Source of the DNA: an uncultured Acetatifactor sp. | Lineage (GTDB): Bacteria > Bacillota > Clostridia > Lachnospirales > Lachnospiraceae | Assembly: GCA_910585015.1 (NCBI GenBank) | Contig: CAJUCT010000020.1 | Coordinates: forward strand, 1-64,000 | Direction: 5' to 3' | Length of the DNA: 64,000 bases | In this document: positions 8,681 through 17,911 of the stretch, piece by piece | Layout: every line of letters starts with the position of its first letter | How positions within the stretch are numbered: position 1 is the first letter of the stretch | Notes under the pieces: model-generated | Told to the model about the DNA's origin: nothing | What the model saw: only the letters and a program-made list of their open reading frames with translations | Databases searched by the model: none | Position numbers and translations under genes: made by a program

Positions 8681-9547
8681 TTACGTTCCGCTGTTGTTCA
8701 CATCACGATGGTGCAAAGTCACCCCGTAACTGCCCTGTTCCCTCAACCGCCGGAAGAGAACATTGGCCAGCGTCACGCTGCGATGTTTGCCGCCGGTACA
8801 GCCGATGGCGATCACCAGCCGATACTTTCCCTCTTTCACATAGTTGGGGATCAAAAACCTTATCATATCCTCCAGCTTGTCCATGAAGGCGTGGGACTCC
8901 TCATAGCCCATCACATAGTCCTGCACTTCCTGGTCGTTGCCGGTCTTGTGCTTCAACTCGTCGATATAAAAGGGATTGGGCAGGAACCTCACATCAAATA
9001 CCAGGTCCGCGTCCGCCGGAATGCCGTTCTTAAACCCAAATGACATGACTGTCACCATCAGGCTGTTGTAAGCTTCATTATTCACAAAGATACGGTCCAG
9101 TTCCTCCTTCAGTTCCCTGGTCAGAAGGCTGGTGGTGTCAATCACATAGTCCGCCTGTCCGCGGATCTTCTCCAGCACCCTGCGCTCCTGGCGCACACCG
9201 TCCTCGATACGCCCTTCCGCAGCCAGCGGGTGCAGACGCCTGCTCTCCTTGTACCGCTTGATCAGCACATCGTCCCCCGCCTCCATAAACAGGATCTCCA
9301 CATTGTATTCCCTGCTTTTCAACTCCTGAAGGACCTTGGTGGCATCCTCAAAACTCTGGTCCGCCCGCACGTCCAGCCCCAGCGCAACCTTAGTGATCTC
9401 ACTGCCCGGCATGGTGATTAATTCCGCAAATTTTCGCACCAGTGTCACAGGCAGATTATCTACACAGTAATAACCCGCATCCTCCAGCATCTTCAGCGCG
9501 GTACGCTTGCCGCCGCCGCTCATTCCCGTCACTACCACAAAGCGCAT
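8681..9547 (-). CDS. rapZ: RNase adapter / nucleotide-binding protein RapZ (YvcJ)
   Basis: 288 residues from the ATG at 9547 (MRFVVVTGMSGGGKRTAL), chosen because AAGGAG lies 10 nt upstream; the longer frame has no ribosome site and its length would be atypical. The N-terminal P-loop GMSGGGKR differs slightly from the usual GMSGAGKS. The C-terminal domain carries the conserved GCTGGKHRSV (about 248-257), which binds phosphate or amino sugars in E. coli RapZ. In Firmicutes the YvcJ family hydrolyses nucleotides and is linked to competence and cell-envelope metabolism. It follows murB by 77 bp. Confidence 0.92.
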   Translation of the reverse strand: MRFVVVTGMSGGGKRTALKMLEDAGYYCVDNLPVTLVRKFAELITMPGSEITKVALGLDVRADQSFEDATKVLQELKSREYNVEILFMEAGDDVLIKRYKESRRLHPLAAEGRIEDGVRQERRVLEKIRGQADYVIDTTSLLTRELKEELDRIFVNNEAYNSLMVTVMSFGFKNGIPADADLVFDVRFLPNPFYIDELKHKTGNDQEVQDYVMGYEESHAFMDKLEDMIRFLIPNYVKEGKYRLVIAIGCTGGKHRSVTLANVLFRRLREQGSYGVTLHHRDVNNSGT

Positions 9548-9624
9548 CTTTTGTCCGCTCCTTCCCTGCTTCCAGCTGCTTTGTCCTATTTGCATCCCAT
9601 GGTATCGCACCAATCCCCTCAGAT

Positions 9625-10533
9625 CTATTCTATATATATAACTTCCGTCTCCAGATCCACTCCAAAGCAGGCTTTGACTCTCTCCTGCACATGGGCAATC
9701 AGATCACGCACATCCTCGCAGGTGGCCTTTCCCGTGTTAATAATAAAGCCGCAATGCTTATCCGACACTCTTGCTCCGCCGATCTGACAGCCTCTGAGAC
9801 CTGATTTCATAATCAATTCCCCGGCGTAGTAGCCCTGCGGCCTCTTGAATGTGCTGCCTGCGCTGGGATATTCCAGCGGCTGTTTCTCTCTCCTTTTGGC
9901 CGCCAGTTCCTCCATCCGGCTCTGAATGGTCTCCCGCTCTCCCGGCGCCAGCTGCAATGTCACCTCCACCACCGTGAATGGCTGATGCTTGATGGCGCTG
10001 GTGCGATAGCCAAATTCCATGGTGGCATTGTCCAGTTCCAACATATTGCCGTCGCGATCCACCGCCTTCACAAGGGTGACCACCTGGGAAATCTCTCCGT
10101 CGTAGGCTCCCGCGTTCATAATCACGCCGCCGCCCATGGTGCCGGGGATGCCGGAGGCAAATTCCATTCCCGTCAGGCCCTGCTCGCAGGCTGTCTTAGC
10201 CACCTGGGCCATGGACGCCCCCGCCTGGACCACCATGCGGTCCCCCTGCACCTGGATCTGCTGCATACGGGGGCCCACATGCAATACCACGCCCTCGTAC
10301 CCCCTGTCGCTGACCAACAGATTGCTGCCGTTGCCGAGCAGCAGACAGGGCATTTCTATCATTTGCAGGTAGCGCTTTACCTGTATCAGCTGCTCCACGT
10401 TTTCTATCTCCACAAAGCAGTCCGCCTCCCCTCCGATACGGAAGGTGGTATGTCTGCTCATGGGCTCTTCCAGACGGATATTTTCCCGGGGGACATAACA
10501 CTCCAGGGTCTCTAACACTGCATTACTTATCAT
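9625..10533 (-). CDS. murB: UDP-N-acetylenolpyruvoylglucosamine reductase
   Basis: 302 residues, type II (short) MurB. It reduces UDP-GlcNAc-enolpyruvate to UDP-MurNAc with NADPH and FAD, the second committed step of peptidoglycan precursor synthesis. The FAD-binding part shows TTFRIGGEAD, LLGNGSNLLV and ASGIPGTMGGGVIMNAGAYD-like motifs. The catalytic serine lies in SAGSTFKRP (near 228), and the C-terminal NTGKAT region is present. The stop is 77 bp from the rapZ start and the start 35 bp after glk, consistent with one operon. Confidence 0.95.
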   Translation of the reverse strand: MISNAVLETLECYVPRENIRLEEPMSRHTTFRIGGEADCFVEIENVEQLIQVKRYLQMIEMPCLLLGNGSNLLVSDRGYEGVVLHVGPRMQQIQVQGDRMVVQAGASMAQVAKTACEQGLTGMEFASGIPGTMGGGVIMNAGAYDGEISQVVTLVKAVDRDGNMLELDNATMEFGYRTSAIKHQPFTVVEVTLQLAPGERETIQSRMEELAAKRREKQPLEYPSAGSTFKRPQGYYAGELIMKSGLRGCQIGGARVSDKHCGFIINTGKATCEDVRDLIAHVQERVKACFGVDLETEVIYIE

Positions 10534-10568
10534 CCATTCTCCTAACCGCCCGCTTTACGGCACATGGT

Positions 10569-11510
10569 TTATTCATTTATAATCAATCCCGCCGCACCGA
10601 ATATGCCGGCGTCATTGCCCAGGGTTGCCAAGGCGAACCGGGCGTTCCTGCAGCCATGGAAAACATATTTCTCATAGGCCGGACGGATATAGTCAAACAG
10701 GATCTCCCCCGCCTTGGACACGCCGCCCCCGATGACAAACACTTCCGGATTGACCACCGCGGCCACCGCCGCCAGGCCCTTGCCCAAGTATTCGCCGAAC
10801 TGCTTTGCAATCTGGACAGCCACCCGGTCCTCCGCCTTTACCGCGTCCCACACTGCCTTGGCGGACAGTTCGCTGCGGCTGCGCAGTATGCTGGGTTCCT
10901 GATCCTGCGCCAGACGCCGCCTGGCCAGACGCACCACCCCCGTGGCGGAGGCATATTGCTCCAGGCAGCCGTGATTCTGGCAGCCGCAGGGATCCGGCTC
11001 ATTGTCCTCAATATGAATATGCCCGATTTCACCGCCCGCGCCGGTGGCGCCGGTGAGGATGCTGCCGTTCACAATGATGCCGCCTCCCACGCCGGTACCC
11101 AGAGTCACGGCCACTATGTTGGCATGGCCCTTGCCGCCGCCCTGCCACATCTCGCCGAAAGCTGCCACATTGGCGTCATTGGCTGCTTTCACCGGCAGAT
11201 CCAGCTGCGCCTGCAGTACCTGGGGGATATTGAACACATCCCATCCCAGGTTTACCGCCTTATACACAGTGCCCTCTGTGTCCACTGGACCCGGCGCGCC
11301 TACACCCACACCCAGAATCTCGTCCTTGGTCAGCCCTCTGGATGCCATCCTGTCCTTGACGGCGGCGGCAATGTCCGGCAGGATATGGGAACCCTGATCC
11401 TCTTTCACCGTGGGAATCTCCCATTTCTCCAACACCTGCCCCTGCCGATCGAACAGCCCCAGCTTCACTGTAGTGCCTCCGATGTCTACCCCGATTGCGT
11501 ATTCTTTCAT
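10569..11510 (-). CDS. glk: ROK-family glucokinase
   Basis: 313 residues. It phosphorylates glucose to glucose-6-phosphate with ATP. The ATP-binding motif GVDIGGTTVKLG lies at 8-19. The ROK zinc site CGCQNHGCLEQ lies near 175-185, with GHIHIEDNE before it. LGTGVGGGIIV supplies the hexose/ATP contacts. No N-terminal helix-turn-helix is present, so it is a kinase, not a repressor of the family. It stands between hprK and murB in a block tied to carbon catabolite control. Confidence 0.92.
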   Translation of the reverse strand: MKEYAIGVDIGGTTVKLGLFDRQGQVLEKWEIPTVKEDQGSHILPDIAAAVKDRMASRGLTKDEILGVGVGAPGPVDTEGTVYKAVNLGWDVFNIPQVLQAQLDLPVKAANDANVAAFGEMWQGGGKGHANIVAVTLGTGVGGGIIVNGSILTGATGAGGEIGHIHIEDNEPDPCGCQNHGCLEQYASATGVVRLARRRLAQDQEPSILRSRSELSAKAVWDAVKAEDRVAVQIAKQFGEYLGKGLAAVAAVVNPEVFVIGGGVSKAGEILFDYIRPAYEKYVFHGCRNARFALATLGNDAGIFGAAGLIINE

Positions 11511-11572
11511 TTTACTTGTGCCCTCCCTGATTTATATATACGTGTTTTGCTCTATTTTATGCATGGATGCCG

Positions 11573-12508
11573 TCAGTCCTCCTCTTCCCTTCTCCTGGCC
11601 AGGGAATTCTGCACTCGGGTATACAATTCCTGGGCTGCATTGTAACCCATCTTTTTCTGGCGATGGTTCACGGCGGCAGTCTCACAGATGATCGCCAGGT
11701 TACGGCCGGGGCGGATGGGAATGTTATGGCACACGATCTTGTTGCCCAGATACTCCGTGTAATTCTCCTCCAGGCCCAGACGGTCATATTCCTTCTCCTT
11801 GTCCCAGTCCTCCAGGCGGATCACCAGATCGATGGACTGGGTCTCCTTCACGGAGGAAGCGCCGAACATGGCCTTGATGTCCACGATACCGATACCCCGC
11901 AGTTCGATGAAGTGTTTGGTGATATCCGGCGCGCTGCCGATGAGAGTATCATCGCTGACCTTGCGCAGTTCCACCACATCGTCCGTCACCAGGCGGTGTC
12001 CGCGCTTTACCAGTTCCAGGGCCGCCTCCGACTTGCCTATGCCGCTCTCGCCGGTGATTAGTACGCCCTCGCCGCAGACATCCACTAGTACGCCATGCAC
12101 GGAGATGCAAGGGGCCAGCTGCACATTGAGCCAGCGGATGGACTCCGCCATAAAGGAGGAGGTGGACTTTTTCGTGGACAGGATGGGAATATTGTGCTCC
12201 ACAGCATACTGCATGAACAGTTTATCGGGCTGCAGCTCCCGAGAAAAGACAAAAGCAGGAATTTCATAGGAAAATAACTTGTCATAAACCTCCCGCTTGC
12301 GGGTCTCATCCAGACCCTCCAGATAAGTGTATTCCACAAAACCTATGATTTGCAGCCTTGCGGCATCAAAATGCTCAAAATAGCCTGCCAGCTGCAGGGC
12401 AGGACGATTGATGTCGGGCTGGGTGATCTTCTTGCCCAGATCCAGTTCCGGTGTCAGGTTCTCCAACTTCATTTTTTCGATTAATCTATTCAGACTTACA
12501 GTTGCCAT
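11573..12508 (-). CDS. hprK: HPr kinase/phosphorylase
   Basis: 311 residues from the ATG at 12508 (MATVSLNRLIEK), which has GGAGG 6 nt upstream; the longer frame lacks a ribosome site. It phosphorylates Ser46 of HPr/Crh when glycolytic intermediates are abundant and dephosphorylates it when phosphate is high. The P-loop GESGIGKS (about 154-161) and the family signature RGIGIVDIKAMFG (near 205) are intact. Its natural partner in this window is the Crh-like protein downstream. Confidence 0.95.
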   Translation of the reverse strand: MATVSLNRLIEKMKLENLTPELDLGKKITQPDINRPALQLAGYFEHFDAARLQIIGFVEYTYLEGLDETRKREVYDKLFSYEIPAFVFSRELQPDKLFMQYAVEHNIPILSTKKSTSSFMAESIRWLNVQLAPCISVHGVLVDVCGEGVLITGESGIGKSEAALELVKRGHRLVTDDVVELRKVSDDTLIGSAPDITKHFIELRGIGIVDIKAMFGASSVKETQSIDLVIRLEDWDKEKEYDRLGLEENYTEYLGNKIVCHNIPIRPGRNLAIICETAAVNHRQKKMGYNAAQELYTRVQNSLARRREEED

Positions 12509-12750
12509 ATTGCTCCTCCCTACCCGTATGCTTTGCATATCCAATAACACTATAGCACATCCCCCATTTTTATTCAACGACAGAAGTTACACTTTTCAGA
12601 GCGGGCTTTTCGGAGCGGATCAATGGGGGAAGTTCTAGGGCGGATTCTTGCACAAGCGGCAATTCTATGGTGAAATGCGATGGAGTAAAGCGGAATTATA
12701 TATGGAGAAGCTTATGGAACATATAACAATTACAGTTGAATGAGGGAACT
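12509..12750. other. Intergenic stretch before the small membrane ORF
   Basis: No hairpin with a T-run, tRNA or convincing coding frame was found. The AT-rich part next to hprK could hold its promoter, but I see no clear -35/-10 pair. Confidence 0.3.
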
Positions 12751-13287
12751 ATGGTGCTGCTGTGCGCGGCCTCTTTGGTCATGCTGCTGGGCATTGCCGC
12801 AGCGGGAGCCGGGGGATGTATGTCTCTGGGCAACCTGAAGTTTAAGAAGTTGGGAAATCTGTTTTCCTTAGGCGGAGTGGCAGGGCAGATCCTGGGGCTT
12901 GTACTGATTTATGTATCTTACCGGCAAGTACTGGGCAGCAGCAACGTGGAGAGAGTAGAACCCATATTCCCCGGCGGATATATAGTGTATTTGATATTGA
13001 CTGCTCTATTGCTGGTTTCGTCACAGAATACACCTGCCCGGTTTCTATCGGTTTTATATCACTCTATCCTTGTCAATCAGTTCTTTTTCTTCTTGGAAAG
13101 AACAACTGCCGCCACCGCGATCACTGCGATTACCACCACCACGATCACCACGATTACTACCGGAGATACGGAAGAGGAATTTTCCGCCGGCGCCTGGGCC
13201 GGTGCGGACTCGGACGAGGGGGCTGCTTCAGGCTCGGAACTCTTCCAGCCCGGACGCATCCTGGGCCGCGAGCGCCGACAAAGGTGA
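12751..13287 (+). CDS. Doubtful plus-strand ORF with a membrane-protein-like first half
   Basis: From an ATG with GAGGG 5 nt upstream, the first ~95 codons encode three hydrophobic segments separated by short polar loops (GNLKFKKLGN, then SYRQVLGSSN). They resemble a small polytopic membrane protein. After about 13040 the frame runs antisense to a minus-strand fragment and becomes low-complexity (Thr/Ile repeats), which is not credible protein. The likely interpretation is the 5' part of a gene whose 3' end was lost. It is not recognised, and it is the only plus-strand candidate in this block. Confidence 0.3.
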   Translation: MVLLCAASLVMLLGIAAAGAGGCMSLGNLKFKKLGNLFSLGGVAGQILGLVLIYVSYRQVLGSSNVERVEPIFPGGYIVYLILTALLLVSSQNTPARFLSVLYHSILVNQFFFFLERTTAATAITAITTTTITTITTGDTEEEFSAGAWAGADSDEGAASGSELFQPGRILGRERRQR

Positions 13288-13307
13288 GAGCGCGAGCGAG
13301 CAGGCAA
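13077..13307 (-). pseudogene. Remnant C-terminus of a surface protein with a membrane anchor
   Basis: The frame encodes a Pro/Ser/Glu/Ala-rich linker (EPEAAPSSESAPAQAPAENS) followed by a 21-residue Val/Ile helix and KKKKN at the end, the usual C-terminal membrane anchor of a secreted protein. There is no LPXTG. The frame is closed upstream at 13350, no plausible start or signal peptide exists, and the N-terminal ~20 residues are arginine-rich noise. It looks like the surviving tail of a deleted gene between hprK and uvrC. Confidence 0.4.
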
Positions 13308-13399
13308 ACTGGGTAATATGATAAATTCACTGCCAAATCCTGGATTTTTTTATAACTAACAAGAATATTTTGCATCCCTTGTTCAGCATGGCGAAATCG

Positions 13400-15259
13400 T
13401 TATCGAAAAAACCGGCATATCGCCTCCGCCACATTTTGCGGAATCTCCGGCACCAGCATCAGTTCCTCCACCGATGCGGCCTTGATCTCCTCCAACGACT
13501 TGAAGTGCCTCATAAGAGCCTTACGCCGGGCAGGACCCACGCCGGGGATCTCGTCCAGCCGGGATTTGACCTGGGCCTTGCTGCGCAGAGACCTGTGGTA
13601 TTCGATGGCGAAGCGGTGGGCCTCGTCCTGGATCCGGGTGATCAGCTTAAACCCCTCGCTGCGGGTGTCGATAGGAATCTCCACATTGTTATAATACAGC
13701 CCTCTGGTGCGGTGGTTGTCATCCTTCACCATGCCGCAGACCGGGATATGGATCTGCAGTTCCTCCAGCACGGACAGAGCGATATTGACCTGCCCCCGGC
13801 CGCCGTCCATCAGCAACAGATCCGGAAATTTGGTAAAACTGCCGTACTCCTGATCCATGTCCCGCTCCTCCAGTTCACGACTCTCCTCCAGGCCGTGTAC
13901 CAGTCGCCGCGTCAACACCTCTCTCATACATGCATAGTCATCCGGCCCTGCCACGGTTTTAATGCGGAATTTTCTGTAATCACTGCGCTTGGGCTTACCC
14001 TTCTCATACACCACCATGGAACCCACATTTTCAAAGCCGCTGATATTGGAGATATCAAAAGCCTCCATTCGATCCACACAGGGAAGCCCCAGCCAGTCGG
14101 CAATCTCTTTCACTGCGCCGATGGTCCGGCCCTCTTCCCGTTTTAGCCTCTCCTTGTCCTGGCCAAGTACCAGCTTGGCGTTCTGGGCCGCCAGTTCCAC
14201 CAGCTTCTCCTTGCTGCCAATCTTGGGTACACGGATACGCACCCTGGAGCCCTTCCTCTCCGACAGCCATTTTTCCACCAGATCGCTGTCCCCAATCTCA
14301 TATTGAAGCATCAGTTCCCGAGGAATAAAAGGCGTTCCCGCATAGAACTGTTTTACAAAATCCTCCAGGATCTGCTCCTTCTTAATCCCCGCCACGTGCA
14401 TCATATAGTAGTGCTCCCGGCCTATCAGCTTTCCGTCCCGCACAAAGAACACCTGCACCACTGCGTCCGTCTCATCCTGATACAGAGCGATGATATCCTT
14501 GTCATCCAACGCGCTGTCCGTGATCTTCTGTTTCTGGGAGACGGATTTCACGCTGGCGTGAAGATCCCGGTAGCGGGCCGCCTCTTCGAACTCCATGTTC
14601 TCCGACGCCTGCTGCATCTTCTCCTCCAGATCCTTCAAAATCTTGTTGTAATTGCCGTTCAGAAACTCCAGCGCCTGTCCCAGCTGCTGCCGGTACTGTT
14701 CCTTGCCGATATAGCCCTGGCAGGGAGCCATGCACTGCTTGATATGGTAATTCAGGCAGGGGCGGTCATTGCCGATATCCCTGGGCAGGCTGCGGTTGCA
14801 GGTGCGCAGGCAGAACAGCTTGTTCAGCAGTTCTATGGTATCCTTCACCGCCGCGGCGCTGGTGTAGGGGCCATAGTAACGGGATTTATCCTTTTTCATC
14901 TGCCGTGAAAAAAGGATCCGGGGAAAATCCTCCCCCATGGTCACCTTGATATAGGGGTAGGTCTTGTCATCCTTCAGCAGTGTGTTGTACTTGGGGGAAT
15001 GCTCCTTGATCAGATTATTCTCCAGTACCAGGGCTTCCAGTTCCGAGTCCGTCACTATATACTCAAAGCGGGCGATCAGCGTTACCATCTTGTCGATCAT
15101 GGGCCCTCTTCCGATTTTTTCCCGGAAATAGGACCGCACACGGTTGTGCAGATTTACCGCTTTACCCACATACAGGATGCCGTCTCCGGCATCCCGCATG
15201 ATATAGACCCCCGGCTTGGCCGGTAATTTTTTCAATTCTTCCTCAAAATCAAATGTCAT
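13400..15259 (-). CDS. uvrC: Excinuclease ABC subunit C
   Basis: 619 residues, full length. UvrC makes both incisions around DNA damage in nucleotide excision repair with UvrAB. It shows the N-terminal GIY-YIG nuclease (PGVYIMRD ... ILYVGKA, 15-95), the UVR motif that binds UvrB (about 205-240, [13 protein letters not shown]), the RNase H-like second nuclease (FDISNISG near 398) and the C-terminal helix-hairpin-helix pair ([16 protein letters not shown]). It is downstream of ftsH; a long hairpin lies in between. Confidence 0.96.
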   Translation of the reverse strand: MTFDFEEELKKLPAKPGVYIMRDAGDGILYVGKAVNLHNRVRSYFREKIGRGPMIDKMVTLIARFEYIVTDSELEALVLENNLIKEHSPKYNTLLKDDKTYPYIKVTMGEDFPRILFSRQMKKDKSRYYGPYTSAAAVKDTIELLNKLFCLRTCNRSLPRDIGNDRPCLNYHIKQCMAPCQGYIGKEQYRQQLGQALEFLNGNYNKILKDLEEKMQQASENMEFEEAARYRDLHASVKSVSQKQKITDSALDDKDIIALYQDETDAVVQVFFVRDGKLIGREHYYMMHVAGIKKEQILEDFVKQFYAGTPFIPRELMLQYEIGDSDLVEKWLSERKGSRVRIRVPKIGSKEKLVELAAQNAKLVLGQDKERLKREEGRTIGAVKEIADWLGLPCVDRMEAFDISNISGFENVGSMVVYEKGKPKRSDYRKFRIKTVAGPDDYACMREVLTRRLVHGLEESRELEERDMDQEYGSFTKFPDLLLMDGGRGQVNIALSVLEELQIHIPVCGMVKDDNHRTRGLYYNNVEIPIDTRSEGFKLITRIQDEAHRFAIEYHRSLRSKAQVKSRLDEIPGVGPARRKALMRHFKSLEEIKAASVEELMLVPEIPQNVAEAICRFFR

Positions 15260-15277
15260 GGTTTCCTCGCCATACGC

Positions 15278-15367
15278 ACGAGCGTTTAGATTTTCCTTTC
15301 TGCCCGGCGCACGTTGTCCGATTATGCGGCATGTGCCGGGCAGAAACTGGAGAATCTTAACGCTCGT
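15278..15367. repeat. Long imperfect hairpin between ftsH and uvrC
   Basis: A 90-nt inverted repeat: outer arms ACGAGCGTT/AACGCTCGT, then AGATT/AATCT, and an inner stem TTTCTGCCCGG/CCGGGCAGAAA extended by GCAC/GTGC around a ~19-nt loop. No T-run follows on either side, so it is not a simple terminator. It could act as an RNA-processing or translational element in the ftsH-uvrC transcript. Confidence 0.6.
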
Positions 15368-15423
15368 CAGTGTAATACCCTTCGCCTCTTGTATCCGGCA
15401 TACCTGTCAGAGTGAAAACCGTA

Positions 15424-17712
15424 TTACAGGTTTCCGCCGGAAAACCGGCCTGCAGGACCCGTGGGGGGCTGCTGGGGCGGCCATGGCCTCTCCCCATCCT
15501 GAGACTGTCCGGCGCCGGAGGGCTGTTGCCCATTGTCATACTGCGGAGCCGAGGTCTCTTCCTCTCCCTTTCTCTGATCATTCTCCCCGCCGGGGATAAC
15601 CGGAGCCTCCGGCAGAATGATCTCGGGCACATGCATGGTCTGTCCGCCGCTCTGGCTGTCCTGGCTGTGAGAGGTATCGTCGGTAACAGTCACATCCACC
15701 CTAGAACTGCCCTCTGCAGTCTTGCCGTTCTGCTCCTTCTCAGACTCCTCCTTGGGCTCGGGCAAACCCTTCTCCCGGCGGAAAATCTCCATAAATTCCT
15801 TGCCGGTGATGGTCTCCTTCTCGATCAGGTACTCAGCCAGCTTATCCATCAGTTCCCTGTTTTCGCGCAGCAGTTCCTTGGCCTTCTCATAACTCTCCTT
15901 CAGGATGGCCACCACCTCCGCGTCAATCTCCGCCTCGGTGGCATCGCTGCAGTTCAGTGTAGCGGCGCTGTCCAGATATTTATTCTGCATGGAGGCCAGC
16001 CCGATCAGGCCGAACTTCTTGCTCATGCCGTACTCCGTCACCATGGCCTTGGCGATATTGGTGGCCTTCTCGATGTCGTTGGCCGCGCCTGTGGTCACGG
16101 TCTCGAACACGATCTCCTCCGCGGCCCGACCGCCCACCAGGCTCACCAGCATATCCCGCAGCTCCGCCTCGGTGTTCAGGTATTTCTCCTCCTCAGGCAC
16201 ATGCATCACATAGCCCAGCGCCCCCATGGTGCGGGGAACGATGGTGATCTTCTGCACTGGCTCGGAATTTTTCTGCAAAGCGCTGATCAGCGCATGTCCC
16301 ACCTCATGATAGGACACGATGCGCCTCTCCTCCTTGCTCATGATGCGATCCTTCTTCTCCTTGCCCACCAACACCTGCTCCACCGCGTTGAACAGATCCT
16401 TCTGGCACACATACTCCCGGTTTTCCTTCACCGCGTTGATGGCGGCCTCGTTGATCATATTGGCCAGATCGGAGCCCACAGCGCCGCTGGTAGCCAAAGC
16501 GATGGCGTCCAGATCCACCGTCTCGTCCATCTTCACATCCTTGGCATGTACCTTCAGGATATCTACGCGGCCTTTCAGGTCCGGCTTATCCACGATGATC
16601 CGGCGGTCAAAACGACCGGGACGCAGCAGGGCCTTATCCAGAATCTCCGGGCGGTTGGTGGCCGCCAGAATCAGGATACCCTTGGAACTGTCAAAGCCGT
16701 CCATCTCCGACAGCAGCTGGTTCAGGGTCTGCTCCCGCTCCTCATTGCCGCCGCCGTACTTGGAATCACGGCTGCGGCCGATGGCATCGATCTCGTCTAT
16801 AAAAATAATACAGGGGGCGTTCTTGGTGGCCTCCTTGAATAGGTCACGTACTCGGCTGGCGCCCACGCCCACATATAATTCGATAAAGTCGGAACCGGTC
16901 AGAGAGAAGAATGGCACATGGGCCTCACCGGCCACCGCTTTGGCCAGCAGGGTCTTACCTGTTCCGGGAGGGCCCACCAGCAGCGCGCCCTTGGGCAGTC
17001 TGGCGCCGATTTTGGCATACCTGCCCGGATTGTGCAGGAAGTCCACCACCTCCACCAGGGATTCCTTGGCCTCGTCCTCGCCTGCCACGTCCGCGAAGGT
17101 CACACCGGTCTCCTTCTGTACATACACCTTGGCATTGCTCTTACCCACACCCATGGGACCGCCGCTGCCGCCCATCCGCCGGAACAAAAATCCCAGCAGG
17201 ATCCACATCAGCACCAGAGGAAGCACCAGCGTCATCAGGATCTGCATGATCCACTCGCCCACGCTGGTGGACACGCCGTATACCTCCACGCCGTGCTCCA
17301 GAGCCCTCTGCGTCACAGTCTCCGTGTTCTCGATCTGCAAAGTCTGATACTCAATCTTTACGGGCTTCATACTGTAAAAATCATATAGCTTGGGAGCCGA
17401 TTCATCCACCACGCCGTCCTTCAGCGTGAAACTGACCGTCTCCCCACTGAGTTTCACGGACTCGATCTCATCCGCGTCCATCCTCTCCACAAAAGTGGAA
17501 TAGGGCACCTCCATCACGTCGCCGCTCTTCCCGAAAAAGAGGGACCAGAGCATGGCAACCAAGAGCAGGCTCATCAATATGAAAACCAAAATAAACATGA
17601 TACTGGGACGCTGGGGCTTCTGTCCATTGTTCCCGCCGCCGTTTCCGCCGGGGCCTTTGCCGTCGCCGCCTCCCGTGCCGCCGTTATTATAATTATCCAT
17701 CCGATTACCCAT
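15424..17712 (-). CDS. ftsH: ATP-dependent zinc metalloprotease FtsH
   Basis: 762 residues from the ATG at 17712, with AAAGGA just upstream. It degrades membrane and some cytoplasmic proteins as a membrane-anchored hexamer. After a Gly/Asn-rich N-terminus come TM1 (IMFILVFILMSLLL), an external domain, TM2 and an RRMGG. The AAA domain has Walker A GPPGTGKT (247-254), Walker B FIDEIDA, and SRH arginines in LLRPGRFDRR. The protease has HEVGH (His469, His473). The C-terminal tail of about 110 residues is acidic, then Gly/Pro/Gln-rich (GENDQRKGEEETS, WPPQQPPTGP), longer than the usual family tail. A predicted promoter lies about 90 bp upstream. Confidence 0.95.
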   Translation of the reverse strand: MGNRMDNYNNGGTGGGDGKGPGGNGGGNNGQKPQRPSIMFILVFILMSLLLVAMLWSLFFGKSGDVMEVPYSTFVERMDADEIESVKLSGETVSFTLKDGVVDESAPKLYDFYSMKPVKIEYQTLQIENTETVTQRALEHGVEVYGVSTSVGEWIMQILMTLVLPLVLMWILLGFLFRRMGGSGGPMGVGKSNAKVYVQKETGVTFADVAGEDEAKESLVEVVDFLHNPGRYAKIGARLPKGALLVGPPGTGKTLLAKAVAGEAHVPFFSLTGSDFIELYVGVGASRVRDLFKEATKNAPCIIFIDEIDAIGRSRDSKYGGGNEEREQTLNQLLSEMDGFDSSKGILILAATNRPEILDKALLRPGRFDRRIIVDKPDLKGRVDILKVHAKDVKMDETVDLDAIALATSGAVGSDLANMINEAAINAVKENREYVCQKDLFNAVEQVLVGKEKKDRIMSKEERRIVSYHEVGHALISALQKNSEPVQKITIVPRTMGALGYVMHVPEEEKYLNTEAELRDMLVSLVGGRAAEEIVFETVTTGAANDIEKATNIAKAMVTEYGMSKKFGLIGLASMQNKYLDSAATLNCSDATEAEIDAEVVAILKESYEKAKELLRENRELMDKLAEYLIEKETITGKEFMEIFRREKGLPEPKEESEKEQNGKTAEGSSRVDVTVTDDTSHSQDSQSGGQTMHVPEIILPEAPVIPGGENDQRKGEEETSAPQYDNGQQPSGAGQSQDGERPWPPQQPPTGPAGRFSGGNL

Positions 17713-17800
17713 TAGTTCCTTTCTATAATTAAGAGTTCCGTACATCCCCGTTAATCCCGCGACTCTCCGCGTCCTGATCTGTTTGGGCACTCATTCTTTT

Positions 17801-17829
17801 ATTATAGAGATTCCCAAAACATAAATCAA
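17801..17829 (-). promoter_or_regulatory. Predicted sigma-A promoter of ftsH
   Basis: TTGATT, 17 bp, TATAAT on the minus strand, giving a leader of about 80 nt. Confidence 0.6.
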
Positions 17830-17868
17830 TAGTCAATCTCTAAAAGATTTATAAAGATTTCCTGGACG

Positions 17869-17911
17869 GAAAAAGGCGGCAAAGCCTCTTTTTACAAGCT
17901 CTGCTGCCTTT
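17869..17911 (-). terminator. Intrinsic terminator after the solute-binding-like lipoprotein
   Basis: A stem AAAGGCxGCAxAGC/GCTxTGCxGCCTTT with a ~10-nt loop ends in TTTTTCC on the minus strand. The 5' arm overlaps the stop codon of the lipoprotein gene. Confidence 0.7.

Noticed and set aside
10656..11645. Plus-strand frame of 329 codons
   Set aside because: Antisense to glk with its reading period; composition is His/Gln-rich shadow sequence and it has no ribosome site.
15412..16842. Plus-strand frame of 476 codons
   Set aside because: Antisense to ftsH; no domain or start signal.
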